The translations under genes and the position numbers were made by a program. Positions 1-5,534 of a stretch of 6,349 nt of DNA are shown here, piece after piece. The stretch is from Deltaproteobacteria bacterium UBA6930 (GTDB lineage Bacteria > Myxococcota_A > UBA9160 > UBA6930). The DNA lies in contig DKAI01000152.1 of NCBI GenBank assembly GCA_002450755.1, positions 1-6,349 on the forward strand, in the 5' to 3' direction. The stretch's first letter is position 1, and every line of letters starts with the position of its first letter. The notes beneath the pieces are model-generated. The model was not told the DNA's origin. It saw nothing but the letters and a program-made list of their open reading frames with translations, and did not search any database.

Positions 1-67
1 TGGTCGGGATCGAACCGACGACCCTCAGACTGCCAGCCTGATGCTCTCCCAGCTGAGCTACAGCCCC
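1..67 (-). tRNA. tRNA-Ala, anticodon GGC (3' end cut by window edge)
   Basis: Read on the minus strand, the 5' acceptor strand GGGGCTG begins at base 67. It is followed by the D arm GCTC/GAGC, the anticodon stem TCAGG/TCTGA with loop CTGGCAG, and the T arm GTCGG-TTCGATC-CCGAC. The anticodon GGC lies at bases 32-34, decodes GCC/GCU and gives alanine. Only the first two bases (CA) of the 3' acceptor strand are present. The last five acceptor bases, the discriminator and any encoded CCA lie outside the window. All visible stems pair, with one G-U at the bottom of the anticodon stem. The gene is divergent from the methyltransferase that starts at 102. Confidence 0.95.
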
Positions 68-79
68 ACGAGTAGACGA

Positions 80-108
80 AAGCTATCGTTGCGAGGGCGC
101 TATGTCAA
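80..108 (-). promoter_or_regulatory. Sigma70-type promoter of tRNA-Ala
   Basis: On the minus strand a perfect -35 box TTGACA (103-108) is followed, after exactly 17 bases, by TAGCTT (80-85). TAGCTT matches the -10 consensus at three of six positions, including the first two and the last. Transcription would start near base 73, about six bases before the mature tRNA 5' end at 67, a normal tRNA leader length. The -35 box covers bases of the methyltransferase start codon (102-104), and that gene's ribosome binding site lies in the spacer. The weak -10 is the main doubt. Confidence 0.6.
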
Positions 109-776
109 AAGCTAAAGTTAGGAAGAAACCTGATCAATTTAAGAAGTCGTATGAATTCTGGTCTGATTGGTATGACTGGCTGGCTGACCTTTTTTCTTTT
201 CAACTAATTAAGGCTTCAAAAGAGGTACATCTTTCGTCTCTAAATCGGGATGATCGCGTCCTGTATCCTGGGATGGGTTCAGGACAAGAGATGGTAGCCG
301 CAGTCCGGGCTGGAGCGAAAGTAACGGGAATTGACATTTCCCCACAGATGGTGAAAAAAGCAAAAAATCGACTCGCGAATTCGGGATGGCAAGTCGAGCT
401 TTGCGAATCCGATGTCAAGGAGCATCTCCGTCCATGTTTTTATGACTTGATCGCCGCGCATTATTTTCTCAATTTGTATAGGAAGGATGAGGCAATAATA
501 GTGCTCAGACGTCTTGCAGAACAACTAAAACAAAATGGTTTAATTGTTGTCGCAGACTTTGCTTACCCTGGGAAAAACCCAAACGACGCGCTTACACATA
601 TCTACTACTGGACGATTAATTTGATTGGTGCTTGTTTGGGTTTGGCAAAATTGCACCCTCCACACGATTACAAAGAGTATTTTTCATACGTCGGACTTCA
701 TACCGTAAAAAGTCAACGGATCGGTTTCGGTAAAGGTCCCGCTCTCTTTCAGGTTTGGATCGGAAGGAAAGATTGA
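102..776 (+). CDS. Class I SAM-dependent methyltransferase, substrate unknown
   Basis: The 224-residue protein has a Rossmann-type methyltransferase fold. Motif I is VLYPGMGSGQE (53-63). The acidic end of strand 2 is in TGID (75-78), where D78 would bind the SAM ribose. YDLIAAHYFLNL (114-125) fits motif II, and LKQNGLIVVADF (142-153) fits the usual post-motif strand. The first strand ends LYPG rather than the commoner LDxG, so the acidic residue there is replaced by Tyr. A hydrophobic stretch near 167-182 and a short C-terminal beta region suggest a small-molecule or lipid/quinone-like substrate, but nothing identifies it. ATG at 102 is preceded by GAGGG (93-97) with a short four-base spacer. 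The gene converges on the lyase gene with only 24 bases between their ends, and no functional link to that operon is evident. The family call is firm; the role is unknown. Confidence 0.85.
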   Translation: MSKAKVRKKPDQFKKSYEFWSDWYDWLADLFSFQLIKASKEVHLSSLNRDDRVLYPGMGSGQEMVAAVRAGAKVTGIDISPQMVKKAKNRLANSGWQVELCESDVKEHLRPCFYDLIAAHYFLNLYRKDEAIIVLRRLAEQLKQNGLIVVADFAYPGKNPNDALTHIYYWTINLIGACLGLAKLHPPHDYKEYFSYVGLHTVKSQRIGFGKGPALFQVWIGRKD

Positions 777-800
777 TTTGTTATTTGCGAGATCTTTTTA

Positions 801-1709
801 TTAGATCTGCCCCGTCTGTTTCGCCCTGTCCAAAACTTGTTGGAAGATACGCACTGTGGCCGCATCTACTAAGACGCCGTCCGCCGAACCGGCTCCTTCT
901 CCGGCAGCAGCAGATTTTTCATAGGCCTCAACCATTTTTCGCGCATGGGCGATTTCTTCCTCGGTTGGAGCGAACACTTCGTTCGCTATGCTTATCTGAC
1001 TGGGATGTATCGCCCACTTGCCTGCCGCACCTAGCTGATAAGCCCAGCTAGCTTCACGCCTGTAACCTTCAGGATCTTTGAAGTCGGCAAAAGGCCCGTC
1101 GACAGCGTCTATACCCGCAGCTTTACACGCACATATGAGCCGATTTCTATGGTAGGACCAGAGATCACCGGGATACCTCAGGGTTGGATCAGAAATCGGA
1201 CCCATGCGTATTCCCTGACTCGCGGAAAAGTCGCCGAAGCCAAGGATGAGTGCCTCCAGCCGAGGGCAGCAAGTAGCTATTTCTTCGACGCGCGCTAATG
1301 CTTCGGTTTCTTCTACGAGGGCTTCGAGTCCAATCTTGTGAGTAAGTTGTAGCTTCAATTCCAGCTCTTCCAAAAGCGTGTCGAAGAACCAGACGTCTCG
1401 AGGTCCTTTAATCTTTGGGATAATTATAATGTCAATAAACTCGCCAGCGTTCTCAACTAGGTGAACTACGTCTTCGTATGCCCATTGCGTATCTGTTGAA
1501 TTTACTCGGACTGCTCGGATCGTATTTCCCCAATCTAGCTCCCTTAACCCTCGAGCGGCGTTATCCCTAGCGCTTTCCTTGAGCGGCGGTGCGACGGCAT
1601 CTTCAAGATCGAGGAAGACCAAGTCCGCTCCACTCTCGGACGATTTTTGGATCATACGCTCGTTTGAAGCGGGGGTTGCTAATTCGGATCGTCTTAATCT
1701 TTCAGGCAT
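801..1709 (-). CDS. HpcH/HpaI (CitE) family lyase, L-malyl-CoA/beta-methylmalyl-CoA lyase-like
   Basis: This 302-residue TIM-barrel lyase should cleave a 3-hydroxyacyl-CoA dicarboxylate (malyl-, beta-methylmalyl- or citramalyl-CoA) into a short acyl-CoA and a 2-oxoacid, using Mg2+. Visible landmarks are FLDLEDAV (32-39), AVRVN (66-70, with the substrate-binding Arg R68), IIPKIKG (96-102), and the likely metal ligands E133 and D160 in GFGDFSASQG. The C-terminal lid has GKWAIHPSQI and DGVLVDAA, where D282 matches the lid Asp of malyl-CoA lyases. This lid separates it from plain citrate-lyase beta subunits. The frame is open to 1790, but ATG at 1709 is chosen because the family-typical N-terminus (RSELATPASNERMI) follows it and the sequence TAGGAA sits just upstream. 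In that element TAG is the stop codon of the CoA-transferase gene. It is the last gene of the five-gene operon. Whether it prefers glyoxylate- or pyruvate-releasing substrates cannot be read from sequence. Confidence 0.88.
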   Translation of the reverse strand: MPERLRRSELATPASNERMIQKSSESGADLVFLDLEDAVAPPLKESARDNAARGLRELDWGNTIRAVRVNSTDTQWAYEDVVHLVENAGEFIDIIIIPKIKGPRDVWFFDTLLEELELKLQLTHKIGLEALVEETEALARVEEIATCCPRLEALILGFGDFSASQGIRMGPISDPTLRYPGDLWSYHRNRLICACKAAGIDAVDGPFADFKDPEGYRREASWAYQLGAAGKWAIHPSQISIANEVFAPTEEEIAHARKMVEAYEKSAAAGEGAGSADGVLVDAATVRIFQQVLDRAKQTGQI

Positions 1710-1716
1710 TTTATTC

Positions 1717-2916
1717 CTATCTCTTGATCTCGAATTCATCAAGAATGTCATTGGTATGTTCACCGAGGTGTGGGGCTCGACGGTACACACCCGCCGGCGT
1801 TTTTGTTAGTTTTATGGAAGCATTGGCCATAGTAATCGGGGAGTCGGAGCCAGGGTATTCTACTTCCTGAAGCATATTACGGGCGGCTACATGGGGGTCT
1901 TTGAAAATATCTGCAGGTGTATGCACTGGGCCTACTGGGACTCTGCCTGAAAGAAGATCTACCACCTCGGCCATTGTTTTATCGGATGCCCAGTTTTCAA
2001 TAAGAGTCCTAATGGAACTTCTGTTCTTTACCCGACTGGCGGTATCCTTATAGTCCGGGTCTCGACCGAGTTGAGGCTCTCCAACTATCTCGCAAAGAAT
2101 TCTCCAATGCTTATCTGTTGGAGCCGCAATGGCGATGGATCCTTCTCTCGTATTGTAAATTTCAAAGGGACAGAGAGAGGGGTGCTCATTACCCGATGGC
2201 GGGTGTAGCTCGCCGGTCTGGTCGTATATGTAGATTAAGGCTTCTCCCATCGTTAGCATGGCATCATACATTGATACATCGAGAAACTGACCTTGTTTGG
2301 TCGTTCGAGAATTTAAGACCGCCGAGACAACCCCGAGAGCTGCTAAGGTCCCTGGATAGACGTCACCAACGGCGGGCCCGGCTCTGACACCGCTTGAACC
2401 TTTTTCGCCCGTACTTGAGACGACCCCGCCCATACACTGCGCCACTATGTCGAAGGCAGGCCAGTTGGCGTAGGGACTCTCTCCCGTTCTCGGGTCGCCG
2501 AATCCTCGAACCGCTGCATAAACAAGTCTCGGGTTTAGGCTTTGTAGTTTTTCGAACGAGAGATCCAGTCGGTCCATAACTCCAGGACGAAAATTCTCTA
2601 CGACTACGTCAACCTTTCTTATCATTGATAAAAACGTTTTCTTATCAGAGGAGTCCTTAAGATCAAGAACGATGCTTCTCTTGTTTCTATTCACAGCAGC
2701 GAAGTATGCTCCGTAGTCGGTCTCTTTTCGGTTTGGAGCAAAAGGGCCAAGGGTTCGAGTCATGTCTCCTTCCGGAGATTCAACCTTAATTATATCTGCA
2801 CCGAGATCGCCTAGTAGCATAGTGCAGAACGGACCGGCGAGCGCTCTAGTTAGATCGAGAACACGTAGGCCTGAGAGAGGCCCCTGACGAGGTTCAAGCT
2901 CTGGGGTGGCAGTCAT
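1717..2916 (-). CDS. CaiB/BaiF family III CoA-transferase
   Basis: At 399 residues this is the normal length for a family III CoA-transferase, cytosolic enzymes that form interlocked dimers and move CoA between carboxylic acids through an aspartyl-CoA anhydride. Typical blocks are present: LDLTRALAGPF (20-30), GADIIKVE (39-46), NRNKRSIVLDLK (76-87) and ENFRPGVMDRL (107-117). The likely catalytic Asp is D185 in GPAVGDVYPG. The start ATG overlaps the stop of the upstream MaoC gene as ATGA (2913-2916). There is no strong Shine-Dalgarno site, which suggests translational coupling. Beside a malyl-CoA-lyase-like enzyme and hydratases, likely jobs are activation of a C5 dicarboxylate with succinyl-CoA, or intramolecular C1-to-C4 CoA transfer on mesaconyl-CoA (Mct). 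Formyl-CoA- or carnitine-type transfer is less likely from context. Family certain; substrates inferred. Confidence 0.9.
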   Translation of the reverse strand: MTATPELEPRQGPLSGLRVLDLTRALAGPFCTMLLGDLGADIIKVESPEGDMTRTLGPFAPNRKETDYGAYFAAVNRNKRSIVLDLKDSSDKKTFLSMIRKVDVVVENFRPGVMDRLDLSFEKLQSLNPRLVYAAVRGFGDPRTGESPYANWPAFDIVAQCMGGVVSSTGEKGSSGVRAGPAVGDVYPGTLAALGVVSAVLNSRTTKQGQFLDVSMYDAMLTMGEALIYIYDQTGELHPPSGNEHPSLCPFEIYNTREGSIAIAAPTDKHWRILCEIVGEPQLGRDPDYKDTASRVKNRSSIRTLIENWASDKTMAEVVDLLSGRVPVGPVHTPADIFKDPHVAARNMLQEVEYPGSDSPITMANASIKLTKTPAGVYRRAPHLGEHTNDILDEFEIKR

Positions 2917-3398
2917 TTATTGCCCCAGTGGCTTTTGCGTTTGATTAACACCTCACGCTCTCCTTCAAAAACCACGGTACCGTCCTGGTTTACTCCCCAA
3001 TGCTTAAATCGAATGATTCCCGCATCTTCTTGATCTGGATTGCGCTTTTCTAGAACCTCTGTGTATGCGGTCAGGGAATCGCCGTGAAACACTGGTGAAA
3101 GGAAGCGAAGCTTATCCAGCTTAAGCTCAGCAAGCGCGTTTTCCGCTGTGTCCTGAGTTGTTAGACCAACTACCAGGGAACCCGTAACTAATCCGAACAC
3201 TAATCGCTTTCCATAAGCCGTGTTTTTCATGCGGTGTTCATTGTAGTGTCCATCGGCGGTGTTCATGACCATCTTAGTAATAGTTTGATTTTCAAATTCA
3301 CCAACAGTGGTACCTCTTGAATGATGAATTTTTTGGCCAACCTTGAAGTCTTCGAAATAATTAGAAGAGCTGGTGAGCAAAGAACTGTTTGTAGTCAT
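2913..3398 (-). CDS. MaoC-like hydratase, resembles the C-terminal half of mesaconyl-CoA hydratase
   Basis: This 161-residue protein is a single hot-dog domain. After a short Ser/Thr-rich start it reads NYFEDFKVG (13-21), then NTADGHYNEH (46-55), GKRLVFG (63-69) and PVFHGDSL (102-109). This order matches MaoC dehydratases, and in detail the second half of two-domain mesaconyl-CoA hydratases, where an NTA-x-x-H-[FY]-N-x-H block holds the active-site residues. D49, H51, N53 and H55 are the catalytic candidates. Expected reaction: reversible hydration of an enoyl-CoA, probably a branched unsaturated dicarboxylyl-CoA. ATG at 3398 follows AGGA at 3405-3408, which overlaps the TAG stop of the dehydrogenase gene, with an eight-base gap between genes. 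It shares four bases with the CoA-transferase start. It could work alone or, as argued in the findings, with the other MaoC protein. Confidence 0.85.
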   Translation of the reverse strand: MTTNSSLLTSSSNYFEDFKVGQKIHHSRGTTVGEFENQTITKMVMNTADGHYNEHRMKNTAYGKRLVFGLVTGSLVVGLTTQDTAENALAELKLDKLRFLSPVFHGDSLTAYTEVLEKRNPDQEDAGIIRFKHWGVNQDGTVVFEGEREVLIKRKSHWGNK

Positions 3399-3406
3399 CT
3401 GATGTC

Positions 3407-4621
3407 CTAGCGCTTTTTCGCTTTTGGAAGGAGGGAGTCAGAAATAATCTTTTGTTGAATTTCGGAAGTCCCTTCAAATATTCGAGTTAGTCGGGCATCC
3501 CTCCAATATCTTTCGATTGGATACTCTGTTGTGTAACCCGCGCCGCCATAGATCTGGAGTCCTTCACTTGTGACACGTTCAGCCATGTCACTTGCGAAAA
3601 GTTTACACATCGCAGCTTCGCGTGCGCGCATAACGCCTAAGTCAGCATCGTTAGCGACGGAATACATTAGTGCGCGAGACGCCTCAACCTCCGTAGCCAT
3701 GGTTGCAATCTTAAACCTGATGGCTTGAAAATCCGAAATTGGCTGATCGAACTGAATCCTTTCTTGTGCGTAGGTGATGCAATCTTCGACCGCACCTCTG
3801 GCTAGTCCTATTGCACGCGCCGCCGTATGGACGCGAGGTACTGCCATCCATCGAGCCGTTTTTTTGAACCCTTCCTGATCGTCTTCACTGCTCTTATTCT
3901 TTCCAATAATGTATTCTTTCGGAATTCGGTAATTATCAAATGACAGTTCCCATGTTTTCCAACCGTGATACCCGATCTTACGCATCGGAGTTCCCGAGAT
4001 ACCCTCAGGAAAACTTCCCTTTTCCTTGGGTATGTAGAACTGTTTTATTCCAGCGTGTCTGCTTGTTGGATCGTAGGGCTGAGTTCTTGCCACCAAAACG
4101 ATAAAGTCAGAGCCGTCCGCAAAGGTCACCCACATTTTTTGTCCGTTGATTACCCACTCATCGCCATCGAGTTCTGCGCGGCAACGGATAGATGCGATAT
4201 CGGACCCCGCACCGGGCTCCGACATTGCGAATGATCCTAGAAATTCTCCTCGCGCCATTTGGCGTAAGCGTTCGTCCTGATCTTCAATGGGAAGATCTCC
4301 AACTCCAACGAAAGTAGCTCTGGCAATAATACTAGCTACGCTCATCCAAGCTCTGGAAAGTTCCTCGGTTACGAGACAATACTCGAACACGCCAAGTCCC
4401 AGTCCGCCAAATTCTTCGGGAAGCATGATTCCAAAGAAGCCCAATTCACCCATTTTTTTTCTAAGGTCATCAGGAATAATCCCTTTTTCAGGGTCGAGTT
4501 CGTTTGCGATAGGTAAGACTTCGTTCATGGCAAACTCTCGAGCCATTTCCTGAATGGCTCGACGTTCGTCTGTTGCATATGCCGCTGGGATGTCGGTGTT
4601 TAGTTCGTATACTTGACTCAT
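3407..4621 (-). CDS. Acyl-CoA dehydrogenase (FAD-dependent)
   Basis: At 404 residues this is a standard-length flavoprotein that introduces a 2,3-double bond into an acyl-CoA and passes electrons to ETF. The first family signature is AMSEPGAGSD (132-141). The second lies in QIYGGAGYT (356-364), and the catalytic base is E383 in FEGTSEIQ. The N-terminal helical region includes LPEEFGGLGLG (67-77). A polar insertion (KNKSSEDD) lies before the helix that usually carries the GRI motif, here read as VPRVHTAARAIG. ATG at 4621 has AGGAG at 4628-4632 with a six-base spacer. The gene lies 40 bases after the first MaoC gene and eight before the second. In context the substrate may be methylsuccinyl-CoA or a similar branched dicarboxylyl-CoA. 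However, known methylsuccinyl-CoA dehydrogenases of the ethylmalonyl-CoA pathway are clearly longer (about 550 residues), so it is not called as that enzyme. Confidence 0.92.
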   Translation of the reverse strand: MSQVYELNTDIPAAYATDERRAIQEMAREFAMNEVLPIANELDPEKGIIPDDLRKKMGELGFFGIMLPEEFGGLGLGVFEYCLVTEELSRAWMSVASIIARATFVGVGDLPIEDQDERLRQMARGEFLGSFAMSEPGAGSDIASIRCRAELDGDEWVINGQKMWVTFADGSDFIVLVARTQPYDPTSRHAGIKQFYIPKEKGSFPEGISGTPMRKIGYHGWKTWELSFDNYRIPKEYIIGKNKSSEDDQEGFKKTARWMAVPRVHTAARAIGLARGAVEDCITYAQERIQFDQPISDFQAIRFKIATMATEVEASRALMYSVANDADLGVMRAREAAMCKLFASDMAERVTSEGLQIYGGAGYTTEYPIERYWRDARLTRIFEGTSEIQQKIISDSLLPKAKKR

Positions 4622-4661
4622 AAAAAGCTCCTAAAAAACGGGGCAAGTTGGATAAAAGAGG

Positions 4662-5216
4662 TCAAAGGGCTTCGCTTCCTCGCTTCGATACCAGGTTTGT
4701 CCTTTCGTAGTCTATTACAAGAAGGTCGTTCTGGTTTCTTCCTTGAGTTTTCCAAGTCACGATGCCGTGCGTTGGTCGGCTCGCGGATTCTCTTACGGAG
4801 ATGACAGTGCTTTTTGCGTAAAGCGTATCTCCTGGATAGACGGGTTGATGGAAATTCACGTCGTTCACGCCTAGAAACGGTCCTCCGGCCTCAGAAAGGT
4901 CTTCAACAGACATGCCTACGACCGTGCAGAGTACTAACAGTGGGTGAGCTACCATTCCTGTGTACCCATGTCGCTTCGCGTAGTCGTTATTCGTATAGAT
5001 GGGTGTATAGGCTAGTATGGTGCTTGCGAAGAGCCCATTTTCGCCCGAAGTGATCGTCCTGCCCCAGTGATGCTGGAATTCTTGTCCTTCACTAAAATCC
5101 TCGAACTTATTACCTTTTTCAGAAATTTCAAATTGTGTGAAATCAACTTCAGTCAAGGTCGGATCCCTTCTATCGCTTCTTTTTTCTAAATGTGAAGTCC
5201 TAGTCTTTCTTGCCAC
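4662..5216 (-). CDS. MaoC-like protein, resembles the N-terminal half of mesaconyl-CoA hydratase; catalytic pair not visible
   Basis: A single hot-dog domain. In the 184-residue reading the landmarks are FEDFSEGQEF (38-47), GRTITSGEN (52-60), TPIYTNNDYA (71-80), RESASRP (142-148) and PVYPGDTL (125-132). These are the blocks of the N-terminal half of two-domain mesaconyl-CoA hydratases and of related short actinobacterial MaoC proteins. Where catalytic MaoC hydratases have GDxNPxH, this protein reads LAYTPIY, so the Asp and His are replaced (Tyr at 74). It may therefore be a substrate-binding subunit. It is the first gene of the operon. The start is uncertain. GTG at 5216 is the first possible one (in-frame stop at 5223-5225) and has no ribosome binding site. 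TTG at 5156 has a plausible one and would give 164 residues, removing a very basic, probably untranslated 20-residue lead. Confidence 0.82.
   Translation of the reverse strand: MARKTRTSHLEKRSDRRDPTLTEVDFTQFEISEKGNKFEDFSEGQEFQHHWGRTITSGENGLFASTILAYTPIYTNNDYAKRHGYTGMVAHPLLVLCTVVGMSVEDLSEAGGPFLGVNDVNFHQPVYPGDTLYAKSTVISVRESASRPTHGIVTWKTQGRNQNDLLVIDYERTNLVSKRGSEAL
5164..5170 (-). promoter_or_regulatory. Candidate ribosome binding site for the alternative TTG start at 5156
   Basis: On the minus strand GAAGGGA lies seven bases before a TTG codon at 5154-5156, in frame with the first MaoC gene of the operon. No comparable site precedes the GTG at 5216. A TTG start leaves 17 residues before the conserved FEDF block, the same number as the chosen start gives the other MaoC protein is close to (14). 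The match to the Shine-Dalgarno consensus is partial. Confidence 0.4.
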
Positions 5217-5295
5217 TAGAAACTACGATTGCCAATGTGGTGGGTTAACACAGAACTGAAGCTCAGCCCAGTAGATCTTCTTAGCGTCGAGGTTG

Positions 5296-5325
5296 TGGGC
5301 AACCTAGTGCTTGTCGCGTTAGCAT
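5296..5325 (+). promoter_or_regulatory. Weak candidate promoter for tRNA-Leu
   Basis: TAGCAT at 5320-5325 matches the -10 consensus at four of six positions. TGGGCA at 5296-5301 matches the -35 at four of six, with an 18-base spacer. The -10 ends 18 bases before the mature tRNA 5' end, a plausible distance. The -35 overlaps a short palindrome (AGGTTG at 5290-5295, CAACCT at 5300-5305). The 127-base gap at 5217-5343 must hold both this promoter and that of the minus-strand operon. I found no convincing promoter for the operon there. Confidence 0.25.
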
Positions 5326-5343
5326 CCGTGCTTGGTTAAGGAA

Positions 5344-5432
5344 GCCGGAGTGGCGGAACTGGTAGACGCAGGGGATTCAAAATCCCCCGAGGTTCACCCC
5401 TCGTGCGGGTTCGAATCCCGCCTCCGGCACCA
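5344..5432 (+). tRNA. tRNA-Leu, anticodon CAA
   Basis: A complete class II tRNA. The acceptor stem is GCCGGAG (5344-5350) pairing with CTCCGGC (5422-5428), followed by discriminator A and an encoded CCA (5430-5432). The anticodon stem GGGGA/TCCCC encloses the loop TTCAAAA with anticodon CAA at 5378-5380, which reads the leucine codon UUG. The long variable arm CGAGG/CCTCG (5388-5403) is typical of tRNA-Leu. The T arm is GCGGG-TTCGAAT-CCCGC. It is divergent from the acyl-CoA operon and lies upstream of the MoeB-like gene on the same strand. Confidence 0.97.
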
Positions 5433-5433
5433 A

Positions 5434-5480
5434 CCCCCAGGAGATCGATTTCCCCGAAGGGAGAATCGATCTCCTGGGGG
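5434..5480 (+). terminator. Long perfect hairpin directly after tRNA-Leu; probable terminator or processing signal
   Basis: CCCCCAGGAGATCGATT (5434-5450) is exactly complementary to 5464-5480, a 17-bp perfect stem. Inside it, T5451-C5454 can pair with G5459-A5462 around a CGAA loop, leaving G5463 as a one-base bulge. The stem starts two bases after the encoded CCA. No run of T follows (the next bases are GCCGATG), so it is not a textbook intrinsic terminator. It could still stop RNA polymerase, protect the 3' end, or act as a processing site between the tRNA and the downstream gene. It could also be a copy of a dispersed palindromic repeat. Confidence 0.5.
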
Positions 5481-5506
5481 GCCGATGCCGAACTTAGGAC
5501 GATGAA

Positions 5507-5522
5507 GGACCTTTGAGGGTCC
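5507..5522 (+). promoter_or_regulatory. Small hairpin abutting the ribosome binding site of the MoeB-like gene
   Basis: GGACC (5507-5511) pairs with GGTCC (5518-5522), with a possible extra T-G pair and a four-base loop. The stem ends immediately before the strong ribosome binding site GGAGGA (5523-5528). It could modestly influence ribosome access or simply be chance. Confidence 0.2.
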
Positions 5523-5534
5523 GGAGGAATCCAA

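Noticed and set aside
790..808. AGATCT...AGATCT hairpin between the convergent methyltransferase and lyase genes, as a bidirectional terminator
   Set aside because: The stem is only six AT-rich pairs and no T-run follows on either strand. AGATCT is self-complementary, so a chance repeat is likely.
1707..1790. Longer lyase start at 1790 with 27 extra residues
   Set aside because: It would overlap the CoA-transferase gene by 74 bases. The extra residues do not resemble the family N-terminus, and the ATG at 1709 has a good ribosome binding site and conserved sequence right after it.
3407..5216. Assigning the operon outright to the 3-hydroxypropionate bicycle genes mcl/mct/mch/meh
   Set aside because: The family set is similar, but neither MaoC protein has the length of known two-domain Mch or of Meh, and an acyl-CoA dehydrogenase is not part of that set. 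Gene symbols were therefore withheld.
5344..5432. tRNA-Leu or tRNA-Ala as an integration site for a mobile cassette holding the operon
   Set aside because: No repeat of either tRNA 3' end was seen elsewhere in the window, and there is no integrase, transposase or terminal repeat.
5502..5516. Four-codon leader peptide (MKDL) upstream of the MoeB-like gene
   Set aside because: It is too short to assess, has no clear ribosome binding site and no repeated regulatory codons.
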